From UKL13-2 sp031431435 (GTDB taxonomy: Bacteria > Pseudomonadota > Gammaproteobacteria > Burkholderiales > Usitatibacteraceae), in assembly GCA_031431435.1 (NCBI GenBank), contig JANPDI010000119.1, positions 1 to 64,000 of the forward strand: a stretch of DNA of 64,000 nucleotides, in the 5' to 3' direction. The position numbers and the translations under genes are program-made. Shown piece after piece: positions 1-7,707 of this stretch. Every line of letters begins with the position of its first letter. The stretch's first letter is position 1. The notes beneath the pieces are model-generated. The model made no database searches. It saw only the letters and a list, made by a program, of their open reading frames with translations, and was not told where the DNA came from.

Positions 1-424
1 AGGTATCGTCGCAGGTGGCGGTGTTGCCCTGCTGCGCGCCCGTACCAACGCTGGCAAGATCAAAGGCGCCAATGCCGAAGAAGAAGCCGGCATCAAGATC
101 ATCCTGCGTGCGATCGAAGAGCCATTGCGTATGATTGCCTACAACGCCGGCGACGAGCCAAGCGTGGTCGTCAACAAAGTTGCTGAAGGCAAGGGCAATT
201 TTGGTTACAACGCGGCCACCGGCGAGTACGGTGATCTGGTTGAGCTGGGTGTACTTGACCCAACCAAAGTAACGCGTTTTGCCTTGCAAAATGCCGCATC
301 GATTGCATCACTGATGCTGACGACCGACGCCATGGTTGCCGAAATGCCGAAGGATGAATCCGGCGGCGGCATGGGCGGTGGTGGCATGGGTGGCATGGGC
401 GGCATGGGCGGTATGGACATGTAA
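1..424 (+). CDS. groL: Chaperonin GroEL, C-terminal part (5' end outside window)
   Basis: This is the last 140 or so codons of the 60-kDa chaperonin, which forms the double ring that refolds proteins together with GroES in the cytoplasm. The first complete codon is at position 2. The reading frame opens with the conserved GIVAGGGVALL segment of the equatorial domain, continues through the RMIAYNAG and EYGDLVELGVLDPTKVTR motifs, and ends in the Gly/Met-rich tail (GGMGGMGG repeats) typical of housekeeping GroEL. A strong terminator follows about 90 bp downstream. Nothing is unusual apart from the truncation by the window edge. Confidence 0.98.
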   Translation, partial: GIVAGGGVALLRARTNAGKIKGANAEEEAGIKIILRAIEEPLRMIAYNAGDEPSVVVNKVAEGKGNFGYNAATGEYGDLVELGVLDPTKVTRFALQNAASIASLMLTTDAMVAEMPKDESGGGMGGGGMGGMGGMGGMDM

Positions 425-512
425 TTCCACGCTGACGATCGACCGGCGGCGCTGGCCCGGCTGCCTTGTCGATTTTCAAACTGGCCGCACCGTTATCTTG
501 TACCAACGTAAC

Positions 513-547
513 AAAACAAAAGCCCCGCAATGCGGGGCTTTTGTTTT
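513..547. terminator. Bidirectional intrinsic terminator between groL and the NYN gene
   Basis: A perfect 16-bp stem with a 3-nt AAT loop. The core is GCCCCGC/GCGGGGC, flanked by an AAAACAAAA tract on one side and TTTTGTTTT on the other. It can therefore end transcription in both directions, serving groL on the plus strand and the convergent gene ending at 571 on the minus strand. Confidence 0.95.
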
Positions 548-570
548 TCCGGCAGGGCGCTTCGCCTGTC

Positions 571-1476
571 TCAGGTATGCGGTAGGCTGACCATCAGGTT
601 GTTGCCATCCTTGTGCGTTTTGAGCAATCCACGTTTTGCCGCCTCTTCCAAAATTTTATTAAAGCCGCCCTTAAAACCGAACGCGGTTTCCAGAAAATCA
701 GGGCGGCGACGCTTCAACGCCTGCTTGACCTGTGAGGCGTGAAAATCGTCGAGGTCCTTTTCGCTCATTAACGCCTCGACCGTTTCGACCACCAAGTCAA
801 TTGCTTCGGCACGTTTGGCTTCGTTTTGACTTTCGGCGCTTGACGCGGATGGGGCAGCAGCCAATGGTGGCTTGAGTGTGCGCTGCAATGCTGGCTTTTG
901 TGTCGCCCCGGCGACCTTCCTGGTGGCGGTGCCGGGCATGGTGGCCGACGCATCGGCCTGTTTCTTGGCATGCGCTTTTTTGCGCGCCTCGTCGGCTTTT
1001 ACCAGATCGTCATAAAAGATGAATTCATCACAATTGTTTTTCAGCAGGTCCGATGTGGCCGCTCGCACGCCCACGCCGATCACCGTCTTGTTGTTCTCAC
1101 GCAGCTTGCTGACCAGCGGCGAAAAATCCGAGTCGCCGCTAATAATCACAAACGCATCGACGTGGCCCTTGGTGTAACAAAGATCGAGGGCGTCGACCAC
1201 CATGCGGATGTCGGCGGAATTTTTGCCGGATTGGCTGACGTGCGGCACCTCGATCAATTCAAAGGCGGCTTCGTGCATGCTTTTTTTGAAGTCCTTGTAA
1301 TTTTGCCAATCACAATAGGCCTTCTTGACGACGATATCGCCCTTGACCAACAGGCGTTCCAGCACCTTGCGAATATCAAACTCGGGGGAATTGGTATTGC
1401 GCGCACCAAGCACCATGTTTTCGAAGTCGCAAAACAATGCCATGTTTTGAATATCACCGCGTGATGCATTTGCCAT
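571..1476 (-). CDS. NYN-domain protein with C-terminal OST-HTH/LOTUS domain
   Basis: A 301-aa protein. Residues about 10-150 match the NYN (LabA/DUF88) PIN-like nuclease fold: FCDFENM near the N-terminus, SADIRMVVDA and the VISGDSDFSPLV motif supply the acidic residues expected for metal-dependent RNA cleavage. A basic Ala/Lys/Pro linker leads to a C-terminal winged-helix domain of the OST-HTH/LOTUS type (about residues 225-300), a predicted RNA-binding module. The start at MANASRGD (1476) is chosen because a GGCGGG ribosome-binding site lies just upstream; an upstream in-frame extension has no such support. The family is widespread in proteobacteria, but the cellular RNA target is not known. 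Confidence 0.85.
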   Translation of the reverse strand: MANASRGDIQNMALFCDFENMVLGARNTNSPEFDIRKVLERLLVKGDIVVKKAYCDWQNYKDFKKSMHEAAFELIEVPHVSQSGKNSADIRMVVDALDLCYTKGHVDAFVIISGDSDFSPLVSKLRENNKTVIGVGVRAATSDLLKNNCDEFIFYDDLVKADEARKKAHAKKQADASATMPGTATRKVAGATQKPALQRTLKPPLAAAPSASSAESQNEAKRAEAIDLVVETVEALMSEKDLDDFHASQVKQALKRRRPDFLETAFGFKGGFNKILEEAAKRGLLKTHKDGNNLMVSLPHT

Positions 1477-1582
1477 GGTTGACCCGCCGTTCCGGTTTGT
1501 TTCGTGAACGTCAAGCTTACTCTGCAATCAGCGTTTTGACAAAATTGGCATAACAAGAATGCAGTGTAAATGTGTCGGCCGG

Positions 1583-2047
1583 CTATGCGCGATCGATTCT
1601 TCCGGCGTAGCAACCACGACGGGCATAGTGCACATGCAAATAGGCGACGTCGGCATTGCCAAACATTCGTGTGATGAGCGTCTCAACCCGTGCGCCATCT
1701 TCCACTTCCGCGTCGACAATGCAATCCTGCTGGTTGTAGGCAAGAACCGACAATAACCGTGTGCGAAACGGTTCGGGAATTGCGTCCGTCAGGATGGCCT
1801 GGGTTGCGGCGGTCTTCCTGACAAAAATCGGTCCGGTTGCGCGATAAGGCGACGCCGCACTCTGATGCGCATATGACAGCAGCAGCACTTCCTCGCCCAC
1901 CTCGGCATGGGCAAGGCTGACACGACACGGGTAACCATCGTCCTCGGCAAAACAGCGTTGGATGCCTTGCGCAGCCAGCTCGGCATCAGACAACGCAAAC
2001 AGCGCCCGGAATGGCACCGGTGAAATGCCGCGCACAATAAAGTTCAT
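1583..2047 (-). CDS. DUF1203 domain-containing protein
   Basis: A 154-aa protein with the features of DUF1203: an N-terminal FIVRGI segment, YPCRVSLAHAEVGEEVLLLSY, and SPYRATGPIFVR in the middle. The biochemical function of this family is unknown. Its start codon overlaps the stop codon of ada by 4 nt (ATGA at 2044-2047), so the two are almost certainly one transcript with translational coupling. That suggests, without proving it, a link to the response to alkylating damage. No signal peptide or membrane segment is visible. Confidence 0.85.
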   Translation of the reverse strand: MNFIVRGISPVPFRALFALSDAELAAQGIQRCFAEDDGYPCRVSLAHAEVGEEVLLLSYAHQSAASPYRATGPIFVRKTAATQAILTDAIPEPFRTRLLSVLAYNQQDCIVDAEVEDGARVETLITRMFGNADVAYLHVHYARRGCYAGRIDRA

Positions 2048-3126
2048 TTCCGCCCACCCTTCGCGTGGTGTTTTTCATGATCGAGCAACCATTGTTTGCG
2101 CGCCAGCCCGCCGCCATAACCGGTCAGCGATCCATCGCTGCCAATGACCCGATGGCAGGGAATGACAATGCCGCGATAGTTATCGCCATTGGCACGGGCG
2201 ACCGCGCGACCCGCGGTTGGTTGTCCGATCGCCTTGGCAATTTGTGCGTAGGAACGTGTCTCACCCGGTGGAATCGCCAACAGTTGCGCCCAAACGGCGC
2301 GCTGAAATTCGGTTCCCCGCTCGGCCATCACCAATGTAAATTTCTGCCGTTTGCCGGCGTAATATTCGGCAATTTCTTTGGCCGCCTGATTCAGATGCGG
2401 GTGTGTACCCGGCAACACGACACATTTGGCCCGACTGCGCAGCCGCGTGATTTCCCGCTCGAGGCCACGACGATTGACAAAATCGAGCACATAAATACCG
2501 TCGTCATTGGCCACGGCCAGCATCGGTCCCAATGGTGTTTCAAGCCAGCGTGAGTACATCACGTTGACCGTCTTTGCGTTTGATGGTCGTTCGCCAAATA
2601 GTTTGGCAAACGCTTCGCGATAACCGCTGGGGGATTCGAATCCGGCATCAAGTTGTTGGTCGAGCACGTTGGTTCCTTTTGTTGTTTGGCGGACCCCTGC
2701 CAGAGCGGCACCCATACGTCGCGCGCGCGCATAGGCTTGAAAGCTCATGCCGAAATAGCGCTGAAACTGGCGTCGCGCGGTGGACGGATCAATGCCCATT
2801 GCGAGTAAGTCACCTTCGCGCAGTCGCGCCGAGGGCTCGCGTTCGACCATCTCAACCAGTCGCGCCACCATGGGCGGCGGTGCGCCATGATTCATCGGCT
2901 TGCAACGCAAACATGCGCGGAAACCGGCGTACATGGCATCATCAGCGCTGGTAAAAAACTCGACATTCTCCCGCTTCGGCTTGCGCGCCGTACAGGTTGG
3001 CCGGCAGAAGATACGGGTGGATGTGACGCCGGTCAAAAATACGCCGTCGAAGGTCGCGTCGCGATCGACAAACGCACGCCACATGGCGTCGATGGGCGGC
3101 AGTGAGCGGGGCAGGTTGGTATTCAT
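2044..3126 (-). CDS. ada: Bifunctional Ada: methyl-phosphotriester and O6-methylguanine DNA methyltransferase / transcription activator
   Basis: A 360-aa protein, close to the length of E. coli Ada. The N-terminal AdaA zinc domain has the FCRPTC and ACLRCKP cysteines that bind zinc, one of which accepts the methyl group from phosphotriesters. The middle carries an AraC-type helix-turn-helix (QFQRYFGMSFQAYARARRMG). The C-terminal suicide methyltransferase domain has the active-site PCHRVIG motif. Together these repair alkylated DNA and switch on the adaptive response. The start MNTNLPRS at 3126 gives the usual N-terminus; two ATGs at 3135 and 3138 are alternatives. DUF1203 follows with an ATGA overlap. 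Confidence 0.95.
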   Translation of the reverse strand: MNTNLPRSLPPIDAMWRAFVDRDATFDGVFLTGVTSTRIFCRPTCTARKPKRENVEFFTSADDAMYAGFRACLRCKPMNHGAPPPMVARLVEMVEREPSARLREGDLLAMGIDPSTARRQFQRYFGMSFQAYARARRMGAALAGVRQTTKGTNVLDQQLDAGFESPSGYREAFAKLFGERPSNAKTVNVMYSRWLETPLGPMLAVANDDGIYVLDFVNRRGLEREITRLRSRAKCVVLPGTHPHLNQAAKEIAEYYAGKRQKFTLVMAERGTEFQRAVWAQLLAIPPGETRSYAQIAKAIGQPTAGRAVARANGDNYRGIVIPCHRVIGSDGSLTGYGGGLARKQWLLDHEKHHAKGGRK

Positions 3127-3344
3127 GTGGCACATCATAGCCAACTCACCAACATCGTGTCGCCGATTTTCAGGCATCAAATTTTTGCCGCCAATCCGCT
3201 CCTGGACGGCTGTCAACCGCTGCCGCGCCAGTATTTGGCGGAATATGCTGTAATTCAGGTTGCAGTCACCCCCAGCGCGCCTGCAGTTTGTTTGATACAC
3301 CATCACCCATCTCTCGATTCGCCACACCTCACCAAGGGACGACC

Positions 3345-3725
3345 ATGAAAAAAACAACCGCACTGTTAACCGCCGCACTATTCGCAATGGCAACATCCAC
3401 CTTCGCACAAAAGGCTGAGGCCCCAAAGGCTGCGCCAGCCCCCGCTGCAAAAGCCGCACCCGCTGCCGCCCCGGCGCCTGCTGCAAAGGCAGAGCCTGCC
3501 AAAGCAGAACTCATCGATATTAATTCAGCTGACACAAAAACACTAATGACCCTCAAGGGCATTGGTGACGTCACCGCTGACAAGATCGTCAAAGGCCGAC
3601 CATACGGCGGCAAAGATGATCTGGTGAAGAAAAAAATCATCACCGAAAAGGTCTACGGCGAAATCAAAGAGTTGATCGTCGCCAAACAAGCTGCGACACC
3701 GAAAAAAGAAGAAAAGAAGAAATAA
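3345..3725 (+). CDS. Secreted ComEA-like helix-hairpin-helix protein
   Basis: A 126-aa protein with a clear signal peptide (MKKTTALLTAALFAMATSTFA, cleavage after A21). An Ala/Pro-rich linker of about 35 residues follows. Then comes a helix-hairpin-helix domain (LIDINSADTKTLMTLKGIGDVTADKIV) of the ComEA type, and the protein ends in a short Lys/Glu tail. Such proteins bind DNA non-specifically in the periplasm and in related bacteria help natural transformation. A role in DNA uptake is inferred from the fold; dprA and pilMNOPQ elsewhere in the window are compatible with competence. The ATG at 3345 starts the signal peptide. Confidence 0.85.
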   Translation: MKKTTALLTAALFAMATSTFAQKAEAPKAAPAPAAKAAPAAAPAPAAKAEPAKAELIDINSADTKTLMTLKGIGDVTADKIVKGRPYGGKDDLVKKKIITEKVYGEIKELIVAKQAATPKKEEKKK

Positions 3726-3745
3726 TCTCTTCTGAGCCGCACCAA

Positions 3746-3770
3746 ACGGGCAGTCTGGCTGCCCGTTTTC
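3746..3770 (+). terminator. Intrinsic terminator after the ComEA-like gene
   Basis: An 8-bp stem ACGGGCAG/CTGCCCGT with a 5-nt loop, followed by TTTC. It lies 20 nt after the stop codon of the helix-hairpin-helix gene. Confidence 0.85.
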
Positions 3771-3825
3771 ATTTGAAGATCAGAAAAACGCGGCGGCTCG
3801 CGAAGGTTTGGCTGTTTTGCAGGGG

Positions 3826-3854
3826 TTGGTATTGGCGGGGTTTCCCGCTATAAT
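3826..3854 (+). promoter_or_regulatory. Sigma-70-type promoter of tRNA-Phe
   Basis: A -35 box TTGGTA (3826-3831) and a perfect -10 box TATAAT (3849-3854) are separated by 17 bp. A GC-rich discriminator (TTGCGG) follows, as is usual for stable-RNA promoters. The mature tRNA begins about 50 nt downstream of the expected start site, leaving a short 5' leader. Confidence 0.8.
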
Positions 3855-3911
3855 TTGCGGCTTCGTGTTCGGTACACGAAACAGAATTTGTCCATGTTTG
3901 GAAACGAGTTT

Positions 3912-3987
3912 GGCCTGGTAGCTCAGTTGGTAGAGCAGAGGATTGAAAATCCTTGTGTCGGTGGTTCAATTCCGCCCCAGGCCACCA
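3912..3987 (+). tRNA. tRNA-Phe (anticodon GAA)
   Basis: A 76-nt tRNA with encoded CCA. The acceptor stem pairs GGCCTGG with CCAGGCC. The D arm has AGCTCAGTTGGTAGAGC, the anticodon loop TTGAAAA gives GAA, and the T arm is GGTTCAATTCC. Its 3' end (from 3974) is the attachment site of the integrated element that follows. Confidence 0.97.
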
Positions 3988-3988
3988 A
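3974..3988 (+). repeat. attL: tRNA-Phe 3' end, 15-bp direct repeat
   Basis: GCCCCAGGCCACCAA covers the last part of the T stem, the acceptor strand and CCA of tRNA-Phe plus one base. An identical copy is at 12225-12239. The tRNA remains intact because the element supplies its 3' end, as expected for tRNA-targeting tyrosine recombinases. Confidence 0.92.
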
Positions 3989-4019
3989 ATCAGCGTTTTA
4001 GGAAGTTCTAAGACGTTCC

Positions 4020-4056
4020 AAAAAGCCGCTTCTCCATAGGGGAAGCGGCTTTTTTC
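4020..4056 (+). terminator. Element-borne terminator behind tRNA-Phe
   Basis: A 12-13-bp stem AAAAGCCGCTTC/GAAGCGGCTTTT with a 9-nt loop and a T6 tail, 33 nt after the tRNA. It lies inside the integrated element, so it replaces the tRNA's own terminator, which was displaced beyond attR (12241-12275). Confidence 0.9.
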
Positions 4057-4091
4057 TTTCCTAGTACGTCCGTTTCGGTCTATTGACTTCC

Positions 4092-4153
4092 GGGGGTAAC
4101 TGGGGGTAACGTCGGGGGTAATTGGCCTACCCCCAAGACCTGTTACCCCCAAA
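4092..4153. repeat. GGGGGTAA cluster, probable integrase arm sites (left end)
   Basis: Three direct GGGGGTAA copies are followed by two inverted copies (TACCCCC, TTACCCCC) just upstream of the integrase start at 4169. Two more GGGGGTA copies sit about 75 bp inside the right end (12144-12162). Short repeats near both ends of a tyrosine-integrase element are typical arm-type binding sites. The function is inferred. Confidence 0.6.
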
Positions 4154-4168
4154 AGCGGAGCGGAGAGC

Positions 4169-5395
4169 ATGGCACTGACAGACACAAGCGCACGCAGCGC
4201 AAAGCCCAAAGCGAAGCCCTACAAGCTTGCAGACGGGCGCGGCATGTTTCTCCTGGTGAATCCGAACGGCGCGAAGTGGTGGCGTCTCAAATACCGGATT
4301 GACGGCCGCGAAAAACTGCTGTCCCTCGGGGTGTATCCCGAAGTAGGGCTGAAGGACGCGCGGCAGAAACGGGACGCGGCCCGGAAGCTAATCGAGGGGG
4401 GCGTTGATCCTTCACTAAACCGGCAGATTCAAAAGGCTGCGCGGATCGAGCGAGCTGAGAATAGTTTTGAGACCGTGGCGCGTGAGTGGTTCGCCAAAAA
4501 GTCGCCCAAGTGGGCACAGAGCCATTCGGGCAAGGTGCTGACCCGTCTGGAAAAGGACATTTTCCCGTGGATTGGTGGCCGCCCTATTGCCGATGTGACC
4601 GCACCCGAGCTGCTGGCATCACTGCGTCGGATTGAGACGCGCGGCGCAATCGAGACGGCGCACCGGGCGCACCAGTCCTGCGGGCAAATCTTCCGCTATG
4701 CCATTGCCACGGGCCGGGCAGAACGCGACATATCCGGCGATCTTCGCGGCGCTTTGCAGCCCGTGGTATCAAGGCACCACGCCTCAATCACTGACCCAAA
4801 AGAAATTGGCGCATTGATGCGGGCGATTGCGGGCTATTCGGGCAACCTTGTGACCAAGTGCGCAATCCGACTAGCGCCCCTCGTGTTTCTGCGGCCCGGC
4901 GAGCTGCGCAATGCGGAGTGGGCGGAGATTGACCTGGATAAGGGCGAATGGCGGATACCGGCCGAAAAAATGAAGTCACGGGCTCCCCACATCGTGCCCC
5001 TTTCCAAACAAGCGAATGCGATCTTGACTGAGCTTAAGCCGTTGACTGGCGAGGGCCGGCGCGTATTCCCCGGCGAGCGGAGTATTGAGCGGCCCATGAG
5101 TGAAAACACGATAACTGCCGCCCTTCGCCGGATGGGGTACACGAGCACGCAAATGACCGGGCACGGTTTCCGCAGCATGGCGAGCACGCTGTTAAACGAG
5201 CACGGCTGGCACCGCGACGCAATCGAAAGGCAGCTAGCCCACGGCGAGCGCGACGAAGTGCGGGCGGCGTACAACTACGCAGAGCACTTGCCTGATCGGC
5301 GGAAGATGATGCAATGGTGGGCGGACCACTTAGACGCACTCACGGCGGGCGGCAAAGTACTCCCGCTTGGCAGAAAGCGCAGCAAAGCGGCATGA
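4169..5395 (+). CDS. P4-family tyrosine site-specific integrase
   Basis: A 408-aa phage-type integrase that recombines the element with the 3' end of tRNA-Phe. The N-terminal DUF4102 arm-binding domain (about residues 1-90) includes DGRGMFLLV and KWWRLKYRIDGREK. A SAM-like core-binding domain follows. The C-terminal catalytic domain shows the conserved Arg (FLRPGELRNAEW), the HGFR box and the nucleophile Tyr in RAAYNYAEHL. The gene sits 180 bp from attL, the standard position. Its upstream region holds the GGGGGTAA repeats, so the integrase or an AlpA-type factor may bind there and affect its own expression. All catalytic residues I can check are present, so it looks functional. Confidence 0.95.
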   Translation: MALTDTSARSAKPKAKPYKLADGRGMFLLVNPNGAKWWRLKYRIDGREKLLSLGVYPEVGLKDARQKRDAARKLIEGGVDPSLNRQIQKAARIERAENSFETVAREWFAKKSPKWAQSHSGKVLTRLEKDIFPWIGGRPIADVTAPELLASLRRIETRGAIETAHRAHQSCGQIFRYAIATGRAERDISGDLRGALQPVVSRHHASITDPKEIGALMRAIAGYSGNLVTKCAIRLAPLVFLRPGELRNAEWAEIDLDKGEWRIPAEKMKSRAPHIVPLSKQANAILTELKPLTGEGRRVFPGERSIERPMSENTITAALRRMGYTSTQMTGHGFRSMASTLLNEHGWHRDAIERQLAHGERDEVRAAYNYAEHLPDRRKMMQWWADHLDALTAGGKVLPLGRKRSKAA

Positions 5396-5418
5396 ACGAC
5401 TGCGCCGATTGATTTTGA

Positions 5419-5535
5419 CTGAGGACACTGAGGACAGGCCCGCAAATAACCCATAAACCAGCGCCAACCAAGGCGCTGCGGCTTTAAAGCTGACTGAGGA
5501 CAGATTGAGGACAGACTGAGGACAAAATGAGGACA
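5419..5535. repeat. Left iteron cluster: six CTGAGGACA 9-mers
   Basis: Copies start at 5419, 5428, 5494, 5505 (TTGAGGACA), 5516 and 5527 (ATGAGGACA). The first two are directly abutted; the last four are spaced at exactly 11 bp, about one helical turn. The reverse complement, TGTCCTCAG, forms the right cluster at 10895-11028. Phased 9-mers on both sides of a primase-helicase gene suggest replication iterons, as in the ori and crr regions of P4. The last copy contains the ATG of the next gene. Confidence 0.75.
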
Positions 5536-6135
5536 CTTACTGACAGTTGTTCCGATGCTCTCCCGGCAAAGGGAAAACGACGCCCAAAGGCTGCGCATGA
5601 AATAGCCCCTTTGCTGGTGCCTCAGGTTCAAAAAAATCGCGCAGAGTTTCCCCTTCCCCCGGCCCTACTCGCAGCGGCCATCGAGGGCATGGCAGAGCAC
5701 GAGCGGGCCGTGATTGATGCGGCGCTAGCGATCCTGCGTGCCCGTCTGCGTGTGCCGGGCGGATATGCCAGCAGCCCAAGGGCCGCGCATGCGCTGGCAA
5801 TACTGCACTTCGCACATCACGAGCGCGAAGGCTTCGGGGTGATGTTTCTTGACGCGCAAAACGGCGTCATTGCCGTAGAGGAATTGTTTCGTGGCACCCT
5901 CACACAAACAAGCGTACACCCCCGAGAAGTGGTGAGAGCTGCACTGCGGCACAACGCGGCGAGCGTTATCTTCATGCATAACCACCCTGCGGGGGGCCCT
6001 GACCCGTCTGCTGCGGACATATACCTAACCCGGGCGCTGCAAGAGGCCCTTGCCCTCGTGGATGTGCAAACGAATGACCATTTGATAGTTGCAGGGGATC
6101 GGGTAACGAGTTTCGTAGAGCGCGGTTTGCTCTGA
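5527..6135 (+). CDS. RadC-like JAB/MPN domain protein
   Basis: A 202-aa protein. Its C-terminal two thirds form a RadC/DUF2466-type JAMM domain: FGVMFLDAQNGVIAVEELFRGTL precedes the metal-binding signature HNHPAGGPDPSAAD (HxHPxG...PSxxD). It lacks a convincing full helix-hairpin-helix N-terminus. RadC-like genes are common cargo of integrative elements and phage satellites, where their role is unresolved; a housekeeping DNA-repair role for RadC has been withdrawn. The annotated ATG lies inside the last 9-mer iteron, so a protein bound there would block translation start or promoter access. A downstream GTG start is possible. Confidence 0.85.
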   Translation: MRTLTDSCSDALPAKGKRRPKAAHEIAPLLVPQVQKNRAEFPLPPALLAAAIEGMAEHERAVIDAALAILRARLRVPGGYASSPRAAHALAILHFAHHEREGFGVMFLDAQNGVIAVEELFRGTLTQTSVHPREVVRAALRHNAASVIFMHNHPAGGPDPSAADIYLTRALQEALALVDVQTNDHLIVAGDRVTSFVERGLL

Positions 6136-6232
6136 GCTAAATTCGCCCGCCTAGCTCGACGGAGCGAAAACCGGGAACCCTTCCCCGGCTGGTGTGGCGA
6201 ACCTTTCGAGGGGGTGCAATGAAGGGGCGCGA

Positions 6233-7075
6233 ATGAAATCCAGCGAAGTAAAAAAAGGGCCGGCAGACAAGGCCCGCCACAATCGAAAGACACTGATTTC
6301 CCACAGCGACGTCAACGGCAACGCCTGCCCATATGACGTGTGGCCGTACGCTGAGGCGTGGGACCGATTGATGAACAACCCTAAACCAGACGAAACCAAA
6401 GCCACGTGGCAACCTGAGTTGGGACGGCTTTTCGACGCTCACAAGAAAGCGAAACGTAAGTACAAAGGCCCGCTTATGCGAGCCCCCGACCAACAAAAAT
6501 GGGCTGCTGAAGCGTGCTTAAGCCTCAAAAAGGAAATTGACGCGGGCGATGGAACGGCAGTCTTGCACGCAATTGCGCAATGTGCGGCGCACGGCTTAGT
6601 AATCCCCGCTTGGCTTGCGGTTGCGTTCACGGTGCGGCAGCAAGCCGTTGTTTATGGCGACGCGCGGGACTGGGTTGACGCTAAGAGTTTCGGTTCGCCA
6701 ATGCGCAAGGGCGAGAATGTGCTTACTGTTCGAGCTGCGATGCAACTGGCGCCCTGGGCATACGATTGCGCAAAGCAACTGCTTGCGGATAACCCGACGC
6801 GTGCAATTGACGGGGGCCTATATGCCGACGTCGCAAATGAAATCGGATCAAGCTCAACGAATGTGCAGAAATGGATTAAGGGCTACCTGAGAGCATGCGA
6901 CTTTTATGTACCCCTTAAGTATTTCAAGTCTCGACTTTTGGCCGGCCGCACGGCCGACGAAGCCGTAGCAGATTGGGACGCTGACCGCTTCCGCAAGTTT
7001 CATGAAGACTTGGGGATGACAGTGGAAAAAGTTGCGCCTAAGCCGCGCAAGAAATCTCAGAAAATTTCAAACTAA
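6233..7075 (+). CDS. Uncharacterised element protein
   Basis: A 280-aa protein of no family I recognise. The start MKSSEVKK at 6233 follows GAAGGGG at a good distance; an in-frame ATG 13 codons earlier lacks a site. The N-terminus is basic and hydrophilic. A middle stretch (AVLHAIAQCAAHGLVIPAWLAVAFTVRQQ) is helical and moderately hydrophobic. The segment GLYADVANEIGSSSTNVQKWIKGYLR looks like a helix-turn-helix, and the tail is Lys-rich (KPRKKSQK). A DNA-binding role is a guess from this. It sits alone between the RadC-like gene and the AlpA operon with about 90-bp gaps on each side, so it may have its own promoter. Confidence 0.7.
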   Translation: MKSSEVKKGPADKARHNRKTLISHSDVNGNACPYDVWPYAEAWDRLMNNPKPDETKATWQPELGRLFDAHKKAKRKYKGPLMRAPDQQKWAAEACLSLKKEIDAGDGTAVLHAIAQCAAHGLVIPAWLAVAFTVRQQAVVYGDARDWVDAKSFGSPMRKGENVLTVRAAMQLAPWAYDCAKQLLADNPTRAIDGGLYADVANEIGSSSTNVQKWIKGYLRACDFYVPLKYFKSRLLAGRTADEAVADWDADRFRKFHEDLGMTVEKVAPKPRKKSQKISN

Positions 7076-7166
7076 TTGATAGCAAAATCTTCCTGAAGGA
7101 ATGGGGTTACTCAAGCGGCGGACGATTGCATGATGCGTTGTGTTCAACCACAACGGAGTTACGCAA

Positions 7167-7385
7167 ATGCACCAAAGTCCGCAAACGAATACCGGCGAGC
7201 GCCTGCTACGCCTTCCCGATGTTGAAGCCCGCACCGGGCTAAAAAAGTCCGCGATCTATGCGGGCGTCAAAGGCAAGACATTTCCAGAGCCGTGCAAGCT
7301 TGGGCCGCGTGCCGTTGCATGGCCGGCGAGCGCCATTGATGCCTGGATAGCCGGAAAGATTGCCGGCCCACACGGAGCGCGGTAA
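7167..7385 (+). CDS. AlpA-family DNA-binding regulator
   Basis: A 72-aa protein with the MerR-like helix-turn-helix of AlpA: RLLRLPDVEARTGLKKSAIYAGVKGKTFPEPCKLGPRAVAWPASAIDAWI. In P4-like elements and enterobacterial PICIs, AlpA-type proteins activate excision or element transcription. The ATG at 7167 has an ACGGAG ribosome-binding site 8-9 nt upstream; an upstream GTG at 7140 is less likely. Its stop overlaps the next start by 1 nt (TAATG), making it the first gene of the replication operon 7167-10760. Confidence 0.85.
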   Translation: MHQSPQTNTGERLLRLPDVEARTGLKKSAIYAGVKGKTFPEPCKLGPRAVAWPASAIDAWIAGKIAGPHGAR

Positions 7386-7696
7386 TGAGCCCAACCGATT
7401 GTGGCACATCGGGTGAGCGCATTCGCCTGGAAGCCGACGAAGTGCGCAAGCTAGGCGCATGCAGCTATGTCGAAATTGCGAAGCGGCCGGCGTTATGTGC
7501 GCTGCTTCAATCTGCAATGGCAGCAATCGAAAACGCGATACCGGCGACGTTGGAGCACGAGGGCGAGACCTACTTTCTCTGCGTGCGCATCGCACAGGCA
7601 GAGCTGGGCATTCACTCGACGCACAGCGAAGCAACGCCCCTCGTGCATGTGATGGCCGCAGGCGGGCGCTGGGCTGGGCACCGGCCGGGACACTGA
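7385..7696 (+). CDS. Small uncharacterised protein of the replication operon
   Basis: A 103-aa protein that I do not recognise. It is soluble and mixed in charge, and contains helix-forming stretches such as RIRLEADEVRKLGACSYVEIAKRPALCALLQSAMAAIENAIPAT. A C-terminal Gly/His-rich end (GGRWAGHRPGH) could bind metal, but no motif is diagnostic. The ATG overlaps the AlpA stop codon, so it is translationally coupled to the regulator. Its place between a regulator and a primase-helicase suggests a role in control or initiation of element replication; this is only an inference from position. Confidence 0.7.
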   Translation: MSPTDCGTSGERIRLEADEVRKLGACSYVEIAKRPALCALLQSAMAAIENAIPATLEHEGETYFLCVRIAQAELGIHSTHSEATPLVHVMAAGGRWAGHRPGH

Positions 7697-7707
7697 ACAG
7701 GACCGCT

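Noticed and set aside
6219..6236. Five-codon leader ORF ending on the start of the 280-aa gene
   Set aside because: GAGGGGG precedes an ATG and the TGA overlaps the next ATG, which would suit coupling, but so short a frame is easily due to chance.
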